Shown here one piece after another: positions 51,892 to 62,636 of a DNA stretch of 64,000 bases. The stretch's first letter is position 1; the number at the start of each line of letters is the position of its first letter. The DNA is from Acidovorax sp. DW039 (GTDB taxonomy: Bacteria > Pseudomonadota > Gammaproteobacteria > Burkholderiales > Burkholderiaceae_C), in assembly GCF_037101375.1 (NCBI RefSeq), contig NZ_AP029019.1:3205001-3269000 (forward strand). Direction: 5' to 3'. Below the pieces are notes generated by a model. The model did not search any database. It was given only the letters and a program-made list of their open reading frames with translations, and was not told the DNA's origin. The translations under genes were made by a program, and so were the position numbers.

Positions 51892-52326
51892 TCAGAGGCT
51901 GGAGAGATCAAGAAGTGGGACGCCGCTGCGCTGGGCGGCAGCGATCTGCTGGGGGTCGAAAGTGGCCAGCGGCAGACGCAGCGAGCGCGCCAGCCACAGG
52001 TAGGCGGCATCGAAAGTGGGCAGGCCAGTGTCGAGCGCTACATCCATCACCGCTTTGTGTTGCGCGGGGGCGAGATCGTGCAGCTCCACACGGTGGCGGA
52101 TTGCCTCCAGCACGCTCCACAGACCTTCGACCGATGCGGCAGGGATGCGACCGCTGTGCACGCCACTGCTGATGATGTTGCTACATTCCCATTGCCAGAG
52201 GTTCGGTGCCTGGGGTTCGACCTCGTCGCGGCGGATCAGGGTGTACAGGCGGCGGGTGTGTTCGCTGGCCGTGTCGGGCAGCAGCCAGGCGGCGGTAACG
52301 GAAGCATCGAGCACAAAGGCGGTCAT
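51892..52326 (-). CDS. PIN-domain toxin (VapC-like) between guaB and guaA
   Basis: 144 residues. PIN acids: VLDASVTAAWLLPD (first Asp), WQWECSNII (Glu), TGLPTFDAAYLWLARSLRLPLATFD (downstream Asp residues). The VapC subfamily pattern is clear. It overlaps the antitoxin gene by 4 bp and is 12 bp from guaA, so guaA may be partly co-transcribed with the toxin. Its GC-rich composition matches the core, suggesting long residence. Confidence 0.88.
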   Translation of the reverse strand: MTAFVLDASVTAAWLLPDTASEHTRRLYTLIRRDEVEPQAPNLWQWECSNIISSGVHSGRIPAASVEGLWSVLEAIRHRVELHDLAPAQHKAVMDVALDTGLPTFDAAYLWLARSLRLPLATFDPQQIAAAQRSGVPLLDLSSL

Positions 52327-52613
52327 GCGGTGGCACCACCGTTGCGGCGCAAAGTATCCGGCGCGCCGCCCGCGGGGCGCAAAGTATCGGGAGGGTTCGC
52401 TCTGACTGCAGGGCGAACCGTGGCATGCAGCGCATCGATCTGACCCAGCTCGCGGGCGATCTGCTCGTCGGTGATGACGGGGCGACGGCGCACAGGCAGC
52501 ATGCGCACCACCTCTTTGCCGTGGCGGGTAATGCGCACTTCCTCGCCCTGCTCGACCAACTCGATCAGGGCGGAGAACCGGCTCTTGGCTTCATAGATAC
52601 CGACGGACTGCAT
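52323..52613 (-). CDS. Phd/YefM-family antitoxin
   Basis: 96 residues. MQSVGIYEAKSRFSALIELVEQGEEVRITRHGKEVVRMLPV is the Phd DNA-binding half. The C-terminus contains a short tandem duplication (PPDTLRPAGG then APDTLRRNGG), visible in DNA as repeated GCGCAAAGTATC, which probably extends the toxin-wrapping tail. Upstream lies an array of inverted repeats that should be its operator. 4-bp overlap with the toxin gene. Confidence 0.9.
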   Translation of the reverse strand: MQSVGIYEAKSRFSALIELVEQGEEVRITRHGKEVVRMLPVRRRPVITDEQIARELGQIDALHATVRPAVRANPPDTLRPAGGAPDTLRRNGGATA

Positions 52614-52640
52614 GGAAACGCGGACCCCAAAAAAGAAAAG

Positions 52641-52682
52641 TCTGATCTGAATAATGAATTCAGATCAGACTATATCAGTCTG
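52641..52682. promoter_or_regulatory. Operator array of the guaB-guaA toxin-antitoxin pair
   Basis: Perfect inverted repeat TCTGATCTGAAT (52641-52652) / ATTCAGATCAGA (52658-52669), overlapping a second one CAGACT (52666-52671) / AGTCTG (52677-52682). The AT-rich block is 28 bp upstream of the antitoxin start and looks like a multi-site Phd autoregulatory operator. Confidence 0.65.
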
Positions 52683-52722
52683 ACCAGATTTTTTCAATCA
52701 GGCCAGATAGGATCAACAACGA

Positions 52723-54231
<1,509 letters not shown>

Positions 54232-54347
54232 TCATTTAGAGCTTGCCGACCGCACGTCAACCGTTCATGTCTCAACGTGGCCCGGTCATCTGTAACCAGA
54301 TACGAATGCGGTGACACCACCAAGGGAGCACGGCTAAACTTGGATTC

Positions 54348-54878
54348 ATGAAAATGCACAAGCTTCTCCTGCTGGCTGTGGCCTGCACCTGGGCCCTGGG
54401 CGCTGCCGCCCAGTGGCAATGGATCGACAAGGACGGCCGCAAGGTGTTTAGCGACCGCCCGCCTCCGTCAGACATTCCTGAAAAGAGCATTCTGAAGCAA
54501 CCCTCGGGCGCGGCACGCACTGCCTCATTGCCCGCAAACCCGCCTGCAGCCGGAGACACTCCTGCACCCGCTTCCGCGGCGTCTCAGTCTCAAGCAGGTG
54601 CCAAACCTGCCGCAACGGGCAAGGACAAGGAACTCGAAGAGAAAAAAGCCCAAGCCGAAGCCGCCGAAGCAGCAAAGAAAAAGGCCGAGGACGAAAAGGT
54701 AGCGCGCGCCAAGACAGAAAATTGCACGCGCGCTCGCCAAGCCAAAGCCTCATTGGAAACAGGCCGTCCCATGATGCACAACAACGCCCAAGGGGAGCGT
54801 GTCTACATGGATGAAGCCGCACGTAACGCAGAAATCAAACGTGCTAACGAGGTGATCGCTTCCGACTGCGCACGTTGA
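54348..54878 (+). CDS. DUF4124 domain-containing exported protein
   Basis: 176 residues. Signal peptide MKMHKLLLLAVACTWALGAAAQ, then WQWIDKDGRKVFSDRPPPSDIPEKSI, the DUF4124 motif (W-x-D-x-x-G-x-x-x-x-S-D-x-P-P). An Ala/Pro linker leads to a Lys/Glu/Ala-rich coiled coil (GKDKELEEKKAQAEAAEAAKKKAEDEKVARAKTENC) and a short end with one Cys pair. Periplasmic, function unknown in the family. Divergent from guaB. Confidence 0.85.
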   Translation: MKMHKLLLLAVACTWALGAAAQWQWIDKDGRKVFSDRPPPSDIPEKSILKQPSGAARTASLPANPPAAGDTPAPASAASQSQAGAKPAATGKDKELEEKKAQAEAAEAAKKKAEDEKVARAKTENCTRARQAKASLETGRPMMHNNAQGERVYMDEAARNAEIKRANEVIASDCAR

Positions 54879-54960
54879 ACAACGCCGCAAGCCGCCCAAG
54901 GCTGCAGATACACACGGCGCAGTAATTCGTGCAGACGATGCGAAGCTGCTTGAATGCACA

Positions 54961-55290
54961 TCAGTATCCAGCCTTGGCCCCAGGACGCCTGCTGGCAAAC
55001 AATCCTGTAGCGCGAGCCCCTTGGCGGGCGAATCGCTCTCGCCGAGCCACTTTGGGATCTACGACCAAAGGCCGATAGAGTTCCACCCGATCGCCCTCAC
55101 GCAAAAGCGTGTCCAAAGGCATAACCCTTCCCCACACCCCGCAAGCCAGGTTGGCGTCGTAGCCGCGACCTGCCACATCAGGGTCAAGAACCTGCAATGC
55201 TTGACTCAACACGGTGCCTTCCGGCAAAAGGATCTTGCGCTCTTCCACTTGCCGCGGAGCTACACATTGCACCAAGGTCACACAAATCAT
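54961..55290 (-). CDS. rnfH: RnfH family protein
   Basis: 109 residues from MICVTLVQCVAPRQVEERKILLPEGTVLSQAL, with LACGVWGRVMPLDTLLREGDRVELYRPLVVDPKVARRERF, the ubiquitin-like beta-grasp RnfH (UPF0125) signature. It is 37 bp downstream of ratA on the same strand; ratA-rnfH next to smpB is a conserved arrangement. The basic tail past VARRERF is longer than usual. Start at 55290 gives the family N-terminus. Confidence 0.9.
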   Translation of the reverse strand: MICVTLVQCVAPRQVEERKILLPEGTVLSQALQVLDPDVAGRGYDANLACGVWGRVMPLDTLLREGDRVELYRPLVVDPKVARRERFARQGARATGLFASRRPGAKAGY

Positions 55291-55327
55291 GGTGGGAGCA
55301 TAGCCTGCCCCCCCTCGGCAATCGTTG

Positions 55328-55768
55328 TCACCCATACACCTGCTCCGCACGCTTGACGAATGCATCCACCATCGTGGCAGCAATCCGATCAAAAACCGGC
55401 CCCACCAGAGCCGCCAGGGCTGAGCTGCTGAAACCATAGTGCAGGTGCAACTCCACCTTGCAAGCACGTTGGCTGCCGTCCCCGACCGGCAAAAAGCGCC
55501 AATCCCCCTCCAGCTGGGAAAAGGGGCCTTTGACCAAATGCATCTGCACCCGCTCACCGGGAACATGCGTATTGCGGGTGACAAAAGACTGATGAATACC
55601 CCCCAGGGCAATTCCCACCTCTGCAGTCATGCCACCGTCATTACGCTCCAGCACCTGCGCCCGGTCGCACCAGGGCAGGAATTCGGGATACTTCTCTACC
55701 GCTGTGACCAGCGAGAACATCTCTTGGGGCGAGTACCAGATGAGGACAGACTTTTGAACGGTTTTCAT
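55328..55768 (-). CDS. ratA: RatA/Coq10-like START-domain protein
   Basis: 146 residues from MKTVQKSVLIWYSPQEMFSLVTAVEKYPEFLPWCDRAQVLERN. The polyketide-cyclase/START fold is typical (GPFSQLEGDWRFLP, FDRIAATMVDAFVKRAEQVYG). In E. coli the homologue binds the 50S subunit and blocks 70S association; the family also resembles Coq10. Start at ATG 55768 matches the family. Divergent from smpB and followed by rnfH. Confidence 0.9.
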   Translation of the reverse strand: MKTVQKSVLIWYSPQEMFSLVTAVEKYPEFLPWCDRAQVLERNDGGMTAEVGIALGGIHQSFVTRNTHVPGERVQMHLVKGPFSQLEGDWRFLPVGDGSQRACKVELHLHYGFSSSALAALVGPVFDRIAATMVDAFVKRAEQVYG

Positions 55769-55905
55769 GCAAACAGGGCCCAAGCCAGATACCCGCAGGA
55801 TCACGCGAGAGGCTGAGGCCAGAGGAATTTAGAATCTCCGGTTGGAGACAGCAACAATTGTAGGGAGGCCTTTTATCTTCCGGTTTGCGTCTTATCTAAT
55901 TCCTC

Positions 55906-56379
55906 ATGGCCAAAAAACCCGATCCCTCCTCCCGCATTGCCGACAACAAGAAAGCTGCTTTCAATTACTTCTTTGAGGAGCGCCATGAAGCGGGCATGGT
56001 GCTGCACGGCTGGGAGGTCAAAGCGCTGCGTGAAGGCAAAGTTCAGCTGACAGATGGCTATGTGCTGATTCGCGATGGAGAGCTGTTCTTGCTGGGCTGT
56101 CTGATTCACCCGCTCAAAACCGCGTCCACCCACGTCAATCCCGAGTCCTCGCGCACGAAGAAATTGCTGCTCAAAAAGGACGAGATCAAGCGCCTGATCG
56201 GCAAGGTGGAACAAAAAGGGTACACGCTCGTGCCCCTGAATCTGCACTGGAAAAACGGATTCGTGAAATGCGAAATCGCCCTAGCCAAGGGCAAGGCAGA
56301 GCACGACAAGCGCGACACCATTAAGGACCGCGAAGGCAAGCGCGAAGTGGAACGCGCTATGAAGAGCCGGAATCGCTAA
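55906..56379 (+). CDS. smpB: SsrA-binding protein SmpB
   Basis: 157 residues: [87 protein letters not shown], and the basic C-terminal tail KHDK-type helix ([27 protein letters not shown]). It binds tmRNA and the ribosome in trans-translation. Length and order are standard. Divergent from ratA. I see no tmRNA gene in the window. Confidence 0.97.
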   Translation: MAKKPDPSSRIADNKKAAFNYFFEERHEAGMVLHGWEVKALREGKVQLTDGYVLIRDGELFLLGCLIHPLKTASTHVNPESSRTKKLLLKKDEIKRLIGKVEQKGYTLVPLNLHWKNGFVKCEIALAKGKAEHDKRDTIKDREGKREVERAMKSRNR

Positions 56380-56644
56380 GAGGATCAAACCCATCGCGGC
56401 TCCATCAGCTCAAATCCAGGTCGCGGTCGGCATTCATCGGGGCAAAGTAAAAACTCGTCAGGCTCAGTCACACAGGAAGTGCAAAGCACAACGCTATACG
56501 GAGCAGCCTTCCGTCCGTTAGTGTTCTACATCTTCCCACGCGCCGACGAATCGTTGCTGGAACACCCATACTGCAAAGCTCCTCCCACGCTTACCGCAGC
56601 CCAAAGCGCGTAGACGGGTTATAACGCCTTCAATTGCAAACAGA
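56380..56644. other. Intergenic region after smpB
   Basis: About 265 bp without a recognisable gene. No strong terminator was seen after smpB. The DNA becomes more AT-rich towards the radical SAM gene. Confidence 0.4.
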
Positions 56645-56743
56645 ATGTGTAAAGCAATTGGAGTTGCTGGTATCAGTTCGTCTACGCAGACGATCCGATC
56701 CAGAGTCAACAGAGCCTCTGAAGGCTCTAGCAGTAACCCATAA
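56645..56743 (+). CDS. Possible 32-residue ORF upstream of the radical SAM gene
   Basis: ATG to TAA, starting MCKAIGVAGISSST, rich in Ser, Gly and Arg with one Cys. It ends 10 bp before the radical SAM start, which has no ribosome-binding site of its own, so coupling is possible. The ORF has no clear Shine-Dalgarno either and may be chance. A TCGTCT-ACGC-AGACGA hairpin lies inside it. It could be a leader peptide or a modified-peptide precursor; weakly supported. Confidence 0.25.
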   Translation: MCKAIGVAGISSSTQTIRSRVNRASEGSSSNP

Positions 56744-56753
56744 GACTACGCCC

Positions 56754-58553
56754 ATGTCCCAAACGCTAACCCAACAATTCAGGCGCATCCCCCGTTCGGT
56801 CGCCAGATCGGTAAAGTCTTTCGCACCTGAGCTTGCAAAGCACTTCACCGCTGCCTCCTATGAATGGATGGCCGTGAATAGACTACCGGCAGTCGCGATG
56901 GGTGGAGAGAGCCTGATCTTTCCAAAAATGGCCGTAAGCGAAAAGGATGCTTTGCTGCAAATCACACTGCAGCTGAACGGAACACGCTCCGAGCTGGGCC
57001 GCTACCTGTATAGCAAGCTGTACTACATCACCCATCCACAGGCACAGTTCACTGAGGATGCCGTTGTGTGTTTTGAAGTGCGTGAGCGATTCAGCCCCCA
57101 ATGTCTTCAAATTGCATTGCCAGATGCCGCGCTCCGGGAGGCCCGAGCCAGTGGCTACCTGCGGATTCGCATTGATGGACTCCCTTACTCGCAAGGCACA
57201 TGGCAAGTGATGGATCTGCGACTCGTCAGCGAGACACACGACCCAGAACTCACCAAGCACGCACAACGAGTAGCCCATCGGCAATGGGTGCGGGAGCAAG
57301 TCAGGGTCAGCGAATCGGGCCGCCGGGTCAATTTGCCCCACTACCCAGAGTCTGTTTCGATCGAACTGACACCTGTTTGCAATCTGCGCTGCCCCCACTG
57401 CAGTTCTCATGGCATGCCGCATCTGCACAAGCACCATAACTGCAGCCCAGAAATGCCCGTTGAAAACTTTTTACGGCTGGCACAAGAGGCATTTCCACAC
57501 GTCTCGGTGGTGAGCTTGGTGGGCAGGGGTGAACCCACCCTGGCAAGTGACGATCTTTGGAACGCCGTGGTTCAGCAACTGCGGGAGCACGATGTCCGGA
57601 TGAGTTGCGTGACCAACGGCACTCGCGTTAAACAGCGCTTTCATGCGGACTTGATGCCTTGGGTGCATGAGTTGATTTTCTCATTTGACGGCAACACCGC
57701 TGCGACGTTTGAAACGAACCGCGCTGGTGCCAAATTTGAAACCGTTCTTGAGAACCTGCGCTACTACCATGAGTTGAGGAACGCAGTCCCCCTCTCCAGG
57801 CGTCCACAACTCACCATCTCATGGACTCTCAAACGCAACAATGTGGCGGAGGTACCTGATTTTGTGAGGCGTATCGCGGAGTTTGAGCCCGACCTGATTT
57901 CACTCAGACATCTGGTGGTCTTCCAGGATAAGGAACGATCTGAGAGTCTGCTCGATTACCCAGAAGAAGCGAACGCGGCGCTGAGCGAAGCCTATGCGGA
58001 AATGGATCGACTTGGCATCAGGCACGAAAGCCCTCCGCTGATGATGAAGGCCGAGACCAGTTCACAAGCCGTCATCCCCATCCACACGATCTCGTTCAAG
58101 AATAAGAAAGATAGCGCTTCCAATAGCAGTGCGCCCAGTGGCGGTGCACAGCCCTCTTCGCGTCCTCCGACCCTTCCCACACCTCAGCCGCAAACATGGG
58201 ACAGAGAAACATCGATTGCGTTGAGAGAGCCGGAGTGCAATTGGATGCATCGCACCGCAATCATCATGGCGGACGGCGAAGTGATCACCTGCGGGAAGCA
58301 CTACGGAGAACAAGTGGGGCACCTGACGCCGACAAACTCGCTCTGGGATCTTTGGAATGGTCCGCGCATGCATTCATTGCGAGCAGGATTCGGAACACCA
58401 TGCATGTGGGAACAATGCAAAGACTGCTGGTTGCGCGAACTGAAATGGCACTCACAGCGTCAGGCGAAGGATCTCATTGCTCCCTACAGCCTCGACAACA
58501 GCATGGACTACACCGAAGCGGCATGGGACTACCGCAGATACTCTGAGCTTTGA
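56754..58553 (+). CDS. Radical SAM protein with SPASM-like C-terminus
   Basis: 599 residues. The N-terminal 210 residues form an unrecognised domain. The radical SAM core has VSIELTPVCNLRCPHCSSHG (C-x3-C-x2-C binding the 4Fe-4S cluster and SAM), VSLVGRGEPTL, and strands SWTLKRNN. A Ser/Pro-rich linker (about 475-510) leads to a C-terminal segment ECNWMHRTAIIMADGEVITCGKHYGEQVGHL...TPCMWEQCKDCWLRELKW, whose cysteines fit a SPASM-like auxiliary cluster. Such enzymes modify peptides, proteins or carbohydrates. No obvious partner gene is nearby apart from the tiny ORF upstream. Start 56754 (MSQTLTQQFRR) is preferred over the in-frame extension to 56634, which lacks domain-like sequence. Confidence 0.82.
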   Translation: MSQTLTQQFRRIPRSVARSVKSFAPELAKHFTAASYEWMAVNRLPAVAMGGESLIFPKMAVSEKDALLQITLQLNGTRSELGRYLYSKLYYITHPQAQFTEDAVVCFEVRERFSPQCLQIALPDAALREARASGYLRIRIDGLPYSQGTWQVMDLRLVSETHDPELTKHAQRVAHRQWVREQVRVSESGRRVNLPHYPESVSIELTPVCNLRCPHCSSHGMPHLHKHHNCSPEMPVENFLRLAQEAFPHVSVVSLVGRGEPTLASDDLWNAVVQQLREHDVRMSCVTNGTRVKQRFHADLMPWVHELIFSFDGNTAATFETNRAGAKFETVLENLRYYHELRNAVPLSRRPQLTISWTLKRNNVAEVPDFVRRIAEFEPDLISLRHLVVFQDKERSESLLDYPEEANAALSEAYAEMDRLGIRHESPPLMMKAETSSQAVIPIHTISFKNKKDSASNSSAPSGGAQPSSRPPTLPTPQPQTWDRETSIALREPECNWMHRTAIIMADGEVITCGKHYGEQVGHLTPTNSLWDLWNGPRMHSLRAGFGTPCMWEQCKDCWLRELKWHSQRQAKDLIAPYSLDNSMDYTEAAWDYRRYSEL

Positions 58554-58642
58554 ACTCCTCGGGTAGAAAAATAAAGCGAGTCGGGGCGGCATGCAACCGC
58601 CTCAGCCCTTCCCTCTTCTGGAGCTAAGCCGACACTTTCCAT

Positions 58643-59734
58643 TCACCCCAACGCTGCGAGTGGATGAGAATGCGCAGGCCAAGGGCTGGCAAAGAACGGC
58701 GCCACCATATCGGGCGTCACATCTTCGATACGGGCGGGATTCCACTTCGGCGCATGGTCCTTGTCCACCGCCAGTGCGCGGATGCCTTCCACCGTCTCGC
58801 TTTGGCCTGGTCGCAGATAGAAGCAATGGCGCACCATGTCGCGCTCCATGCGCAGGTCGTCGGCCAAGCCCATTCCACGGGCACGGCGGATTTGCTCCAG
58901 CACCACGTGCAACATCAGGGGTGAGCGCTTGCGCAATGTGGCTGCGGTAGTGCGGGCCCAGTCGGTATCGGGAGCCTCCAGTGCAGTGATGATTTCGCCT
59001 ACGGATGGCAGAGAGAAAATGTGGTCGATTTGGGCTCTAGCGCCCGAATGATGAGCGCTGGCAGCTACAAATTTCGAAGCAACAAATGCTTTGATGGCGT
59101 CCGCATCGGCAAAAGTCTGGCCAGCGAGCGCATCCCACACTGCGGCCTGCTGATCTGAGGGCAGGCAGCCGTCCGCCAGACGGTTTTCGATGGCATCACC
59201 GGCACCAATGGTGTCCCCCGTCAGCGCCAGCCATTCGCCCACATGGCCCGGGCAGCGGCTCAAAAAGTAGCCGCCCCCCACGTCTGGAAACAAACCAATC
59301 GCGGTCTCTGGCATGGCCATCTTGGTTCGCTCCGTCACTACACGCAGCGCAGCGCCCTGGCTGATGCCCATACCGCCCCCCATCACGATACCGTCCATGA
59401 AAGCGATGTAGGGCTTGGTGTAGTTGTGGATCAGGTGGTTAAGGGCGTATTCCTCGGTGAAAAAATCTTCCAACTGCGGATTGCCCTGGCTGCCCGCCTG
59501 GTGCAGAAATCGGATGTCGCCTCCCGCGCAGAAGGCACCGAAGGGCCCTTCCTTGTTGCTGCCGCGAATGGCCACCGCCAGCACTTTGTCGTCACTCTGC
59601 CAAGCAAGCAAGGTGGACATCAGTTCTCGCACCATGCCCAGCGACAAGGCATTGAGAGCCCGGGGCCGGTTCAGGGTGATGAACCCGACTTGGCCCCGCA
59701 CTTCCGAGATCACTTCGTTCACTGTCTCCGTCAT
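58643..59734 (-). CDS. 3-hydroxyisobutyryl-CoA hydrolase / enoyl-CoA hydratase family
   Basis: 363 residues. Crotonase fold with the oxyanion-hole segments ALNALSLGMV, FCAGGDIRFLHQ and GIVMGGGMGISQGAALRVVTERTKMAMPETAIGLFPDVGGGYFLSRCPG. The Glu/Asp pattern (PETAIGLFPDVGG) and C-terminal extension with ERDMVRHCF and EGIRALAVDKDHAPKWNP mark the ECH_2/HIBCH branch, which hydrolyses 3-hydroxyisobutyryl-CoA in valine breakdown. Start 59734 is preceded by AAGGAA. It overlaps the DMT gene by 4 bp. Confidence 0.88.
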   Translation of the reverse strand: MTETVNEVISEVRGQVGFITLNRPRALNALSLGMVRELMSTLLAWQSDDKVLAVAIRGSNKEGPFGAFCAGGDIRFLHQAGSQGNPQLEDFFTEEYALNHLIHNYTKPYIAFMDGIVMGGGMGISQGAALRVVTERTKMAMPETAIGLFPDVGGGYFLSRCPGHVGEWLALTGDTIGAGDAIENRLADGCLPSDQQAAVWDALAGQTFADADAIKAFVASKFVAASAHHSGARAQIDHIFSLPSVGEIITALEAPDTDWARTTAATLRKRSPLMLHVVLEQIRRARGMGLADDLRMERDMVRHCFYLRPGQSETVEGIRALAVDKDHAPKWNPARIEDVTPDMVAPFFASPWPAHSHPLAALG

Positions 59735-60606
59735 TGTTGTTCCTTCCAACCAAGTATTTCATTGAGCACCAGGGCTCCGATCACCAAGGCACCCCCAGTC
59801 AGCACGGCGGGCGCGGGTTGCTCTCCCGCACCCGCCCATGCGAGCAGGATGCCAAAGATCACTTCCAGCAGACCCAGCAGCGCCATCTCCGGCGCTTTGA
59901 GCACACGGCCGCAGCGCACCGCCAGCACACAGGGAATGGCCAGCTGGAAGACCCCCAGCAAAGCCAGCAAGAATAAATCATGTGCAGTGGCCTGCAGAGG
60001 AAGCGCCAACGGCAAAGTCACCACCACGGACAGCACCGCGCCCACCAGCACGGCAGGCACCAGATCCACCGCATGCCCATGGCGTTGCGAATGCTGCACC
60101 ACCGTCCAGTTGGCTGCAGCCGCCACCGGGACACACAACGCCACCAATGTGCCCGAGAGGGCTAGGCCCGCCATCTGCGAACCATACATCCAGCCAATGC
60201 CCAGCCCGGCCAGGGCAATCGCGGCCCAGGTGCGCGGGGCGATGTGGTGCCCGATGAAGATGCGGGCAAACAGGGCTGTCAGCAGCGGCCCCGCCGCCAT
60301 GGTGACCAGCACGTTGGCCACGGGCATCAGCATCATGGCCACCATGAAGGCAGTGAACATCACAGCCCAACACAGGCCCGACAACCAAAGCGGTGCCCCA
60401 CCATGCCGCATGGATGCGAACACCGCCCGCCCCTGCAAGGCAGGCAGCATCACCAGCAAGCTGAGCAAGGTGAACAGGCTGCGCCAGAACGTGACTTCAA
60501 AACTGCGGGCCTGCTCCAGGTGGCGTGTCACCACTCCGGCAATGGACCACAACAGGGTCACTACCACCATCAGGAACACGGCACGGGAATGCGTGAGCTT
60601 CGACAT
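59731..60606 (-). CDS. EamA/DMT-family transporter
   Basis: 291 residues, ten predicted membrane helices in two EamA repeats: FLMVVVTLLWSIAGVVTRHLE...FEVTFWRSLFTLLSLLVMLP in the first, ALLGLLEVIFGILLAWAGAGEQP in the second. Family members export amino acids or other small metabolites. Start at 60606 (MSKLTHSRA) or 60612; longer frames run into non-coding DNA. It is upstream of and overlaps the hydrolase by 4 bp, so the two are translationally coupled. Confidence 0.88.
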   Translation of the reverse strand: MSKLTHSRAVFLMVVVTLLWSIAGVVTRHLEQARSFEVTFWRSLFTLLSLLVMLPALQGRAVFASMRHGGAPLWLSGLCWAVMFTAFMVAMMLMPVANVLVTMAAGPLLTALFARIFIGHHIAPRTWAAIALAGLGIGWMYGSQMAGLALSGTLVALCVPVAAAANWTVVQHSQRHGHAVDLVPAVLVGAVLSVVVTLPLALPLQATAHDLFLLALLGVFQLAIPCVLAVRCGRVLKAPEMALLGLLEVIFGILLAWAGAGEQPAPAVLTGGALVIGALVLNEILGWKEQQ

Positions 60607-60663
60607 AAACATCCGGACAGATCGAGCCCATCGAGCGTAAAAAGAACCGATGGGACAAAGAAA

Positions 60664-60689
60664 AAGGGCCTCAGCAACGCTGGGCCCTT
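60664..60689 (-). terminator. Rho-independent terminator after typA
   Basis: AAGGGCC (60664-60670) pairs with GGCCCTT (60683-60689); on the minus strand the hairpin is followed by a TTTTTCTTT tract, ending the rbfA-truB-typA transcript. Confidence 0.75.
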
Positions 60690-60789
60690 CGAATCTGGCG
60701 CACGGAATCCGAGGTTTCAGGCGCATCCTGAAGATGCAACCGCCACTCGCAGTCCGCGTCTGCGCCTATTCACCAACTTCCATCAATGA

Positions 60790-62613
60790 TCAGGAACGGC
60801 CTGCGCGCTTGCGTTCGTTTTCGGTCAGGTGGCGCTTGCGCAGACGCACCGACTTGGGCGTGATTTCGACCAGCTCGTCGTCCTCGATGAACTCGACGCC
60901 GTATTCCAGCGTGAGGTCGATCGGGGGCGTGATCTTGATCGCGTCTTCCTTGCCAGACACGCGGAAGTTGGTGAGCTGCTTGGTACGGGTCGCGTTCACC
61001 ACCAGATCGTTGTCGCGGCTGTGGATACCGACGATCATGCCTTCGTACACGGGGTCGCCAGCCTTTACGAACATGCGGCCACGGTCATCCAGCTTGCCCA
61101 GGGCGTAGGTGAAGATTTCACCGTCGTCCATCGAGATCAGCACACCGTTCTTGCGGCCACCGATATCACCCTTGTGTGGCTCGTAGCCTTCAAAGATGTT
61201 GGAGATCAGGCCAGAACCGCGTGTCAGGTTCAGGAACTCGTTGGTAAAGCCGATCAGGCCACGGGCGGGAATGCGGTACTCCAGACGCACACGACCACGG
61301 CCGTCCGGCTCCATGTTCACCAGCTCGCCCTTGCGCTCACCCAGGGCTTGCATCACGCCACCCTGGTGGCCTTCTTCGATGTCGGCTGTCACCAGTTCGA
61401 TAGGCTCATGCTTGACGCCATCGATGTCCTTGAACACCACGCGGGGCTTGGAGACGGCCAGCTCGTAACCTTCGCGGCGCATGTTTTCCAGCAGGATGGT
61501 CAGGTGCAGTTCACCCCGGCCAGACACTTCGAAAATGCCGTCTTCGTCGGTTTCCTTCACGCGCAGGGCCACGTTGTGCTGCAGTTCTTTTTGCAGACGG
61601 TCCCAGATCTGGCGGCTGGTCACAAACTTGCCTTCACGGCCTGCCAGGGGCGAGGTGTTCACGCAGAAGTTCATGGTCAGCGTGGGCTCGTCCACCTTCA
61701 GCATGGGCAGCGGCGCTGGGTTGACAGGGTCGGTCACAGTCACGCCGATACCGATGTCTTCGATGCCGTTGATCAGCACGATGTCGCCTGGGCCAGCCAG
61801 GGGCGTCTGCATGCGATCCAGGCCCTGGAAGGTCAGCACCTGGTTCACGCGGCCCTTGGTCGTCTTGCCATCCGGCCCTTCCATCACCACCACGTCTTGT
61901 CCGGGCTTGAGTGTGCCCTGGCTGATACGGCCCACGCCGATGCGGCCCACAAACGAGGAGAAGTCCAGCGCGGAAATCTGCAGCTGCAGCGGTGCCTCTG
62001 GGTTACCGGAGTTCGGGGGCACGTGCTTCAGGATGGTGTTGAACAGGGCCGACATGTCGGGGCCCCACTGCTCGCCTGGAGCGCCTTCTTCCAGAGAAGA
62101 CCAGCCGTTGATACCCGAGGCGTACACCACGGGGAAGTCCAGCTGCTCATCCGTGGCACCCAGCTTGTCGAACAGGTCGAACGCTGCGTTCACGACCTTG
62201 TCGGGGTTGGCACCGGGCTTGTCCACCTTGTTCACGACCAAGATGGGGCGCAGGCCCAGGGCCAGGGCCTTCTTGGTCACGAAACGCGTCTGGGGCATGG
62301 GGCCTTCCTGCGCGTCGATCAACAGCACCACGCTGTCGACCATGGACAGGGCACGCTCCACCTCACCGCCAAAGTCCGCGTGACCGGGGGTGTCCACGAT
62401 GTTGATGTGGGTGCCTTCCCAGCTCACGGCGCAGTTCTTGGCCAGGATGGTGATGCCGCGCTCTTTTTCGATGGCGTTGTTGTCCATCACGGTATCGACG
62501 ACCTTTTCGTGGTCGGCAAAGGTGCCGGACTGGCGCAGCAGTTGGTCCACCATGGTCGTCTTGCCATGGTCAACGTGGGCGATGATCGCAATATTGCGGA
62601 TTTGTTTGCTCAT
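60790..62613 (-). CDS. typA: Translational GTPase TypA/BipA
   Basis: 607 residues. G-domain motifs: GHVDHGKTT (G1), the switch region [19 protein letters not shown] (G3) and NKVDKPGA (G4). Elongation-factor-like domains follow, then the BipA-specific C-terminal domain ([32 protein letters not shown]). It binds the 70S ribosome and acts in ribosome assembly and stress adaptation. It ends before the terminator at 60664-60689 and is 23 bp downstream of truB. Confidence 0.97.
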   Translation of the reverse strand: MSKQIRNIAIIAHVDHGKTTMVDQLLRQSGTFADHEKVVDTVMDNNAIEKERGITILAKNCAVSWEGTHINIVDTPGHADFGGEVERALSMVDSVVLLIDAQEGPMPQTRFVTKKALALGLRPILVVNKVDKPGANPDKVVNAAFDLFDKLGATDEQLDFPVVYASGINGWSSLEEGAPGEQWGPDMSALFNTILKHVPPNSGNPEAPLQLQISALDFSSFVGRIGVGRISQGTLKPGQDVVVMEGPDGKTTKGRVNQVLTFQGLDRMQTPLAGPGDIVLINGIEDIGIGVTVTDPVNPAPLPMLKVDEPTLTMNFCVNTSPLAGREGKFVTSRQIWDRLQKELQHNVALRVKETDEDGIFEVSGRGELHLTILLENMRREGYELAVSKPRVVFKDIDGVKHEPIELVTADIEEGHQGGVMQALGERKGELVNMEPDGRGRVRLEYRIPARGLIGFTNEFLNLTRGSGLISNIFEGYEPHKGDIGGRKNGVLISMDDGEIFTYALGKLDDRGRMFVKAGDPVYEGMIVGIHSRDNDLVVNATRTKQLTNFRVSGKEDAIKITPPIDLTLEYGVEFIEDDELVEITPKSVRLRKRHLTENERKRAGRS

Positions 62614-62636
62614 AGTGGTTCCAATCTGCCGCTCTT

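Noticed and set aside
50503..52443. Long plus-strand open frame antisense to guaA and the toxin gene
   Set aside because: Mirror frame of GC-rich coding DNA, His/Gln/Val/Leu-biased and spanning several real genes; no domain.
56705..56732. AGAGCCT/AGGCTCT hairpin as terminator before the radical SAM gene
   Set aside because: No T-run follows and it lies directly upstream of the start; more likely a local structure in the leader.
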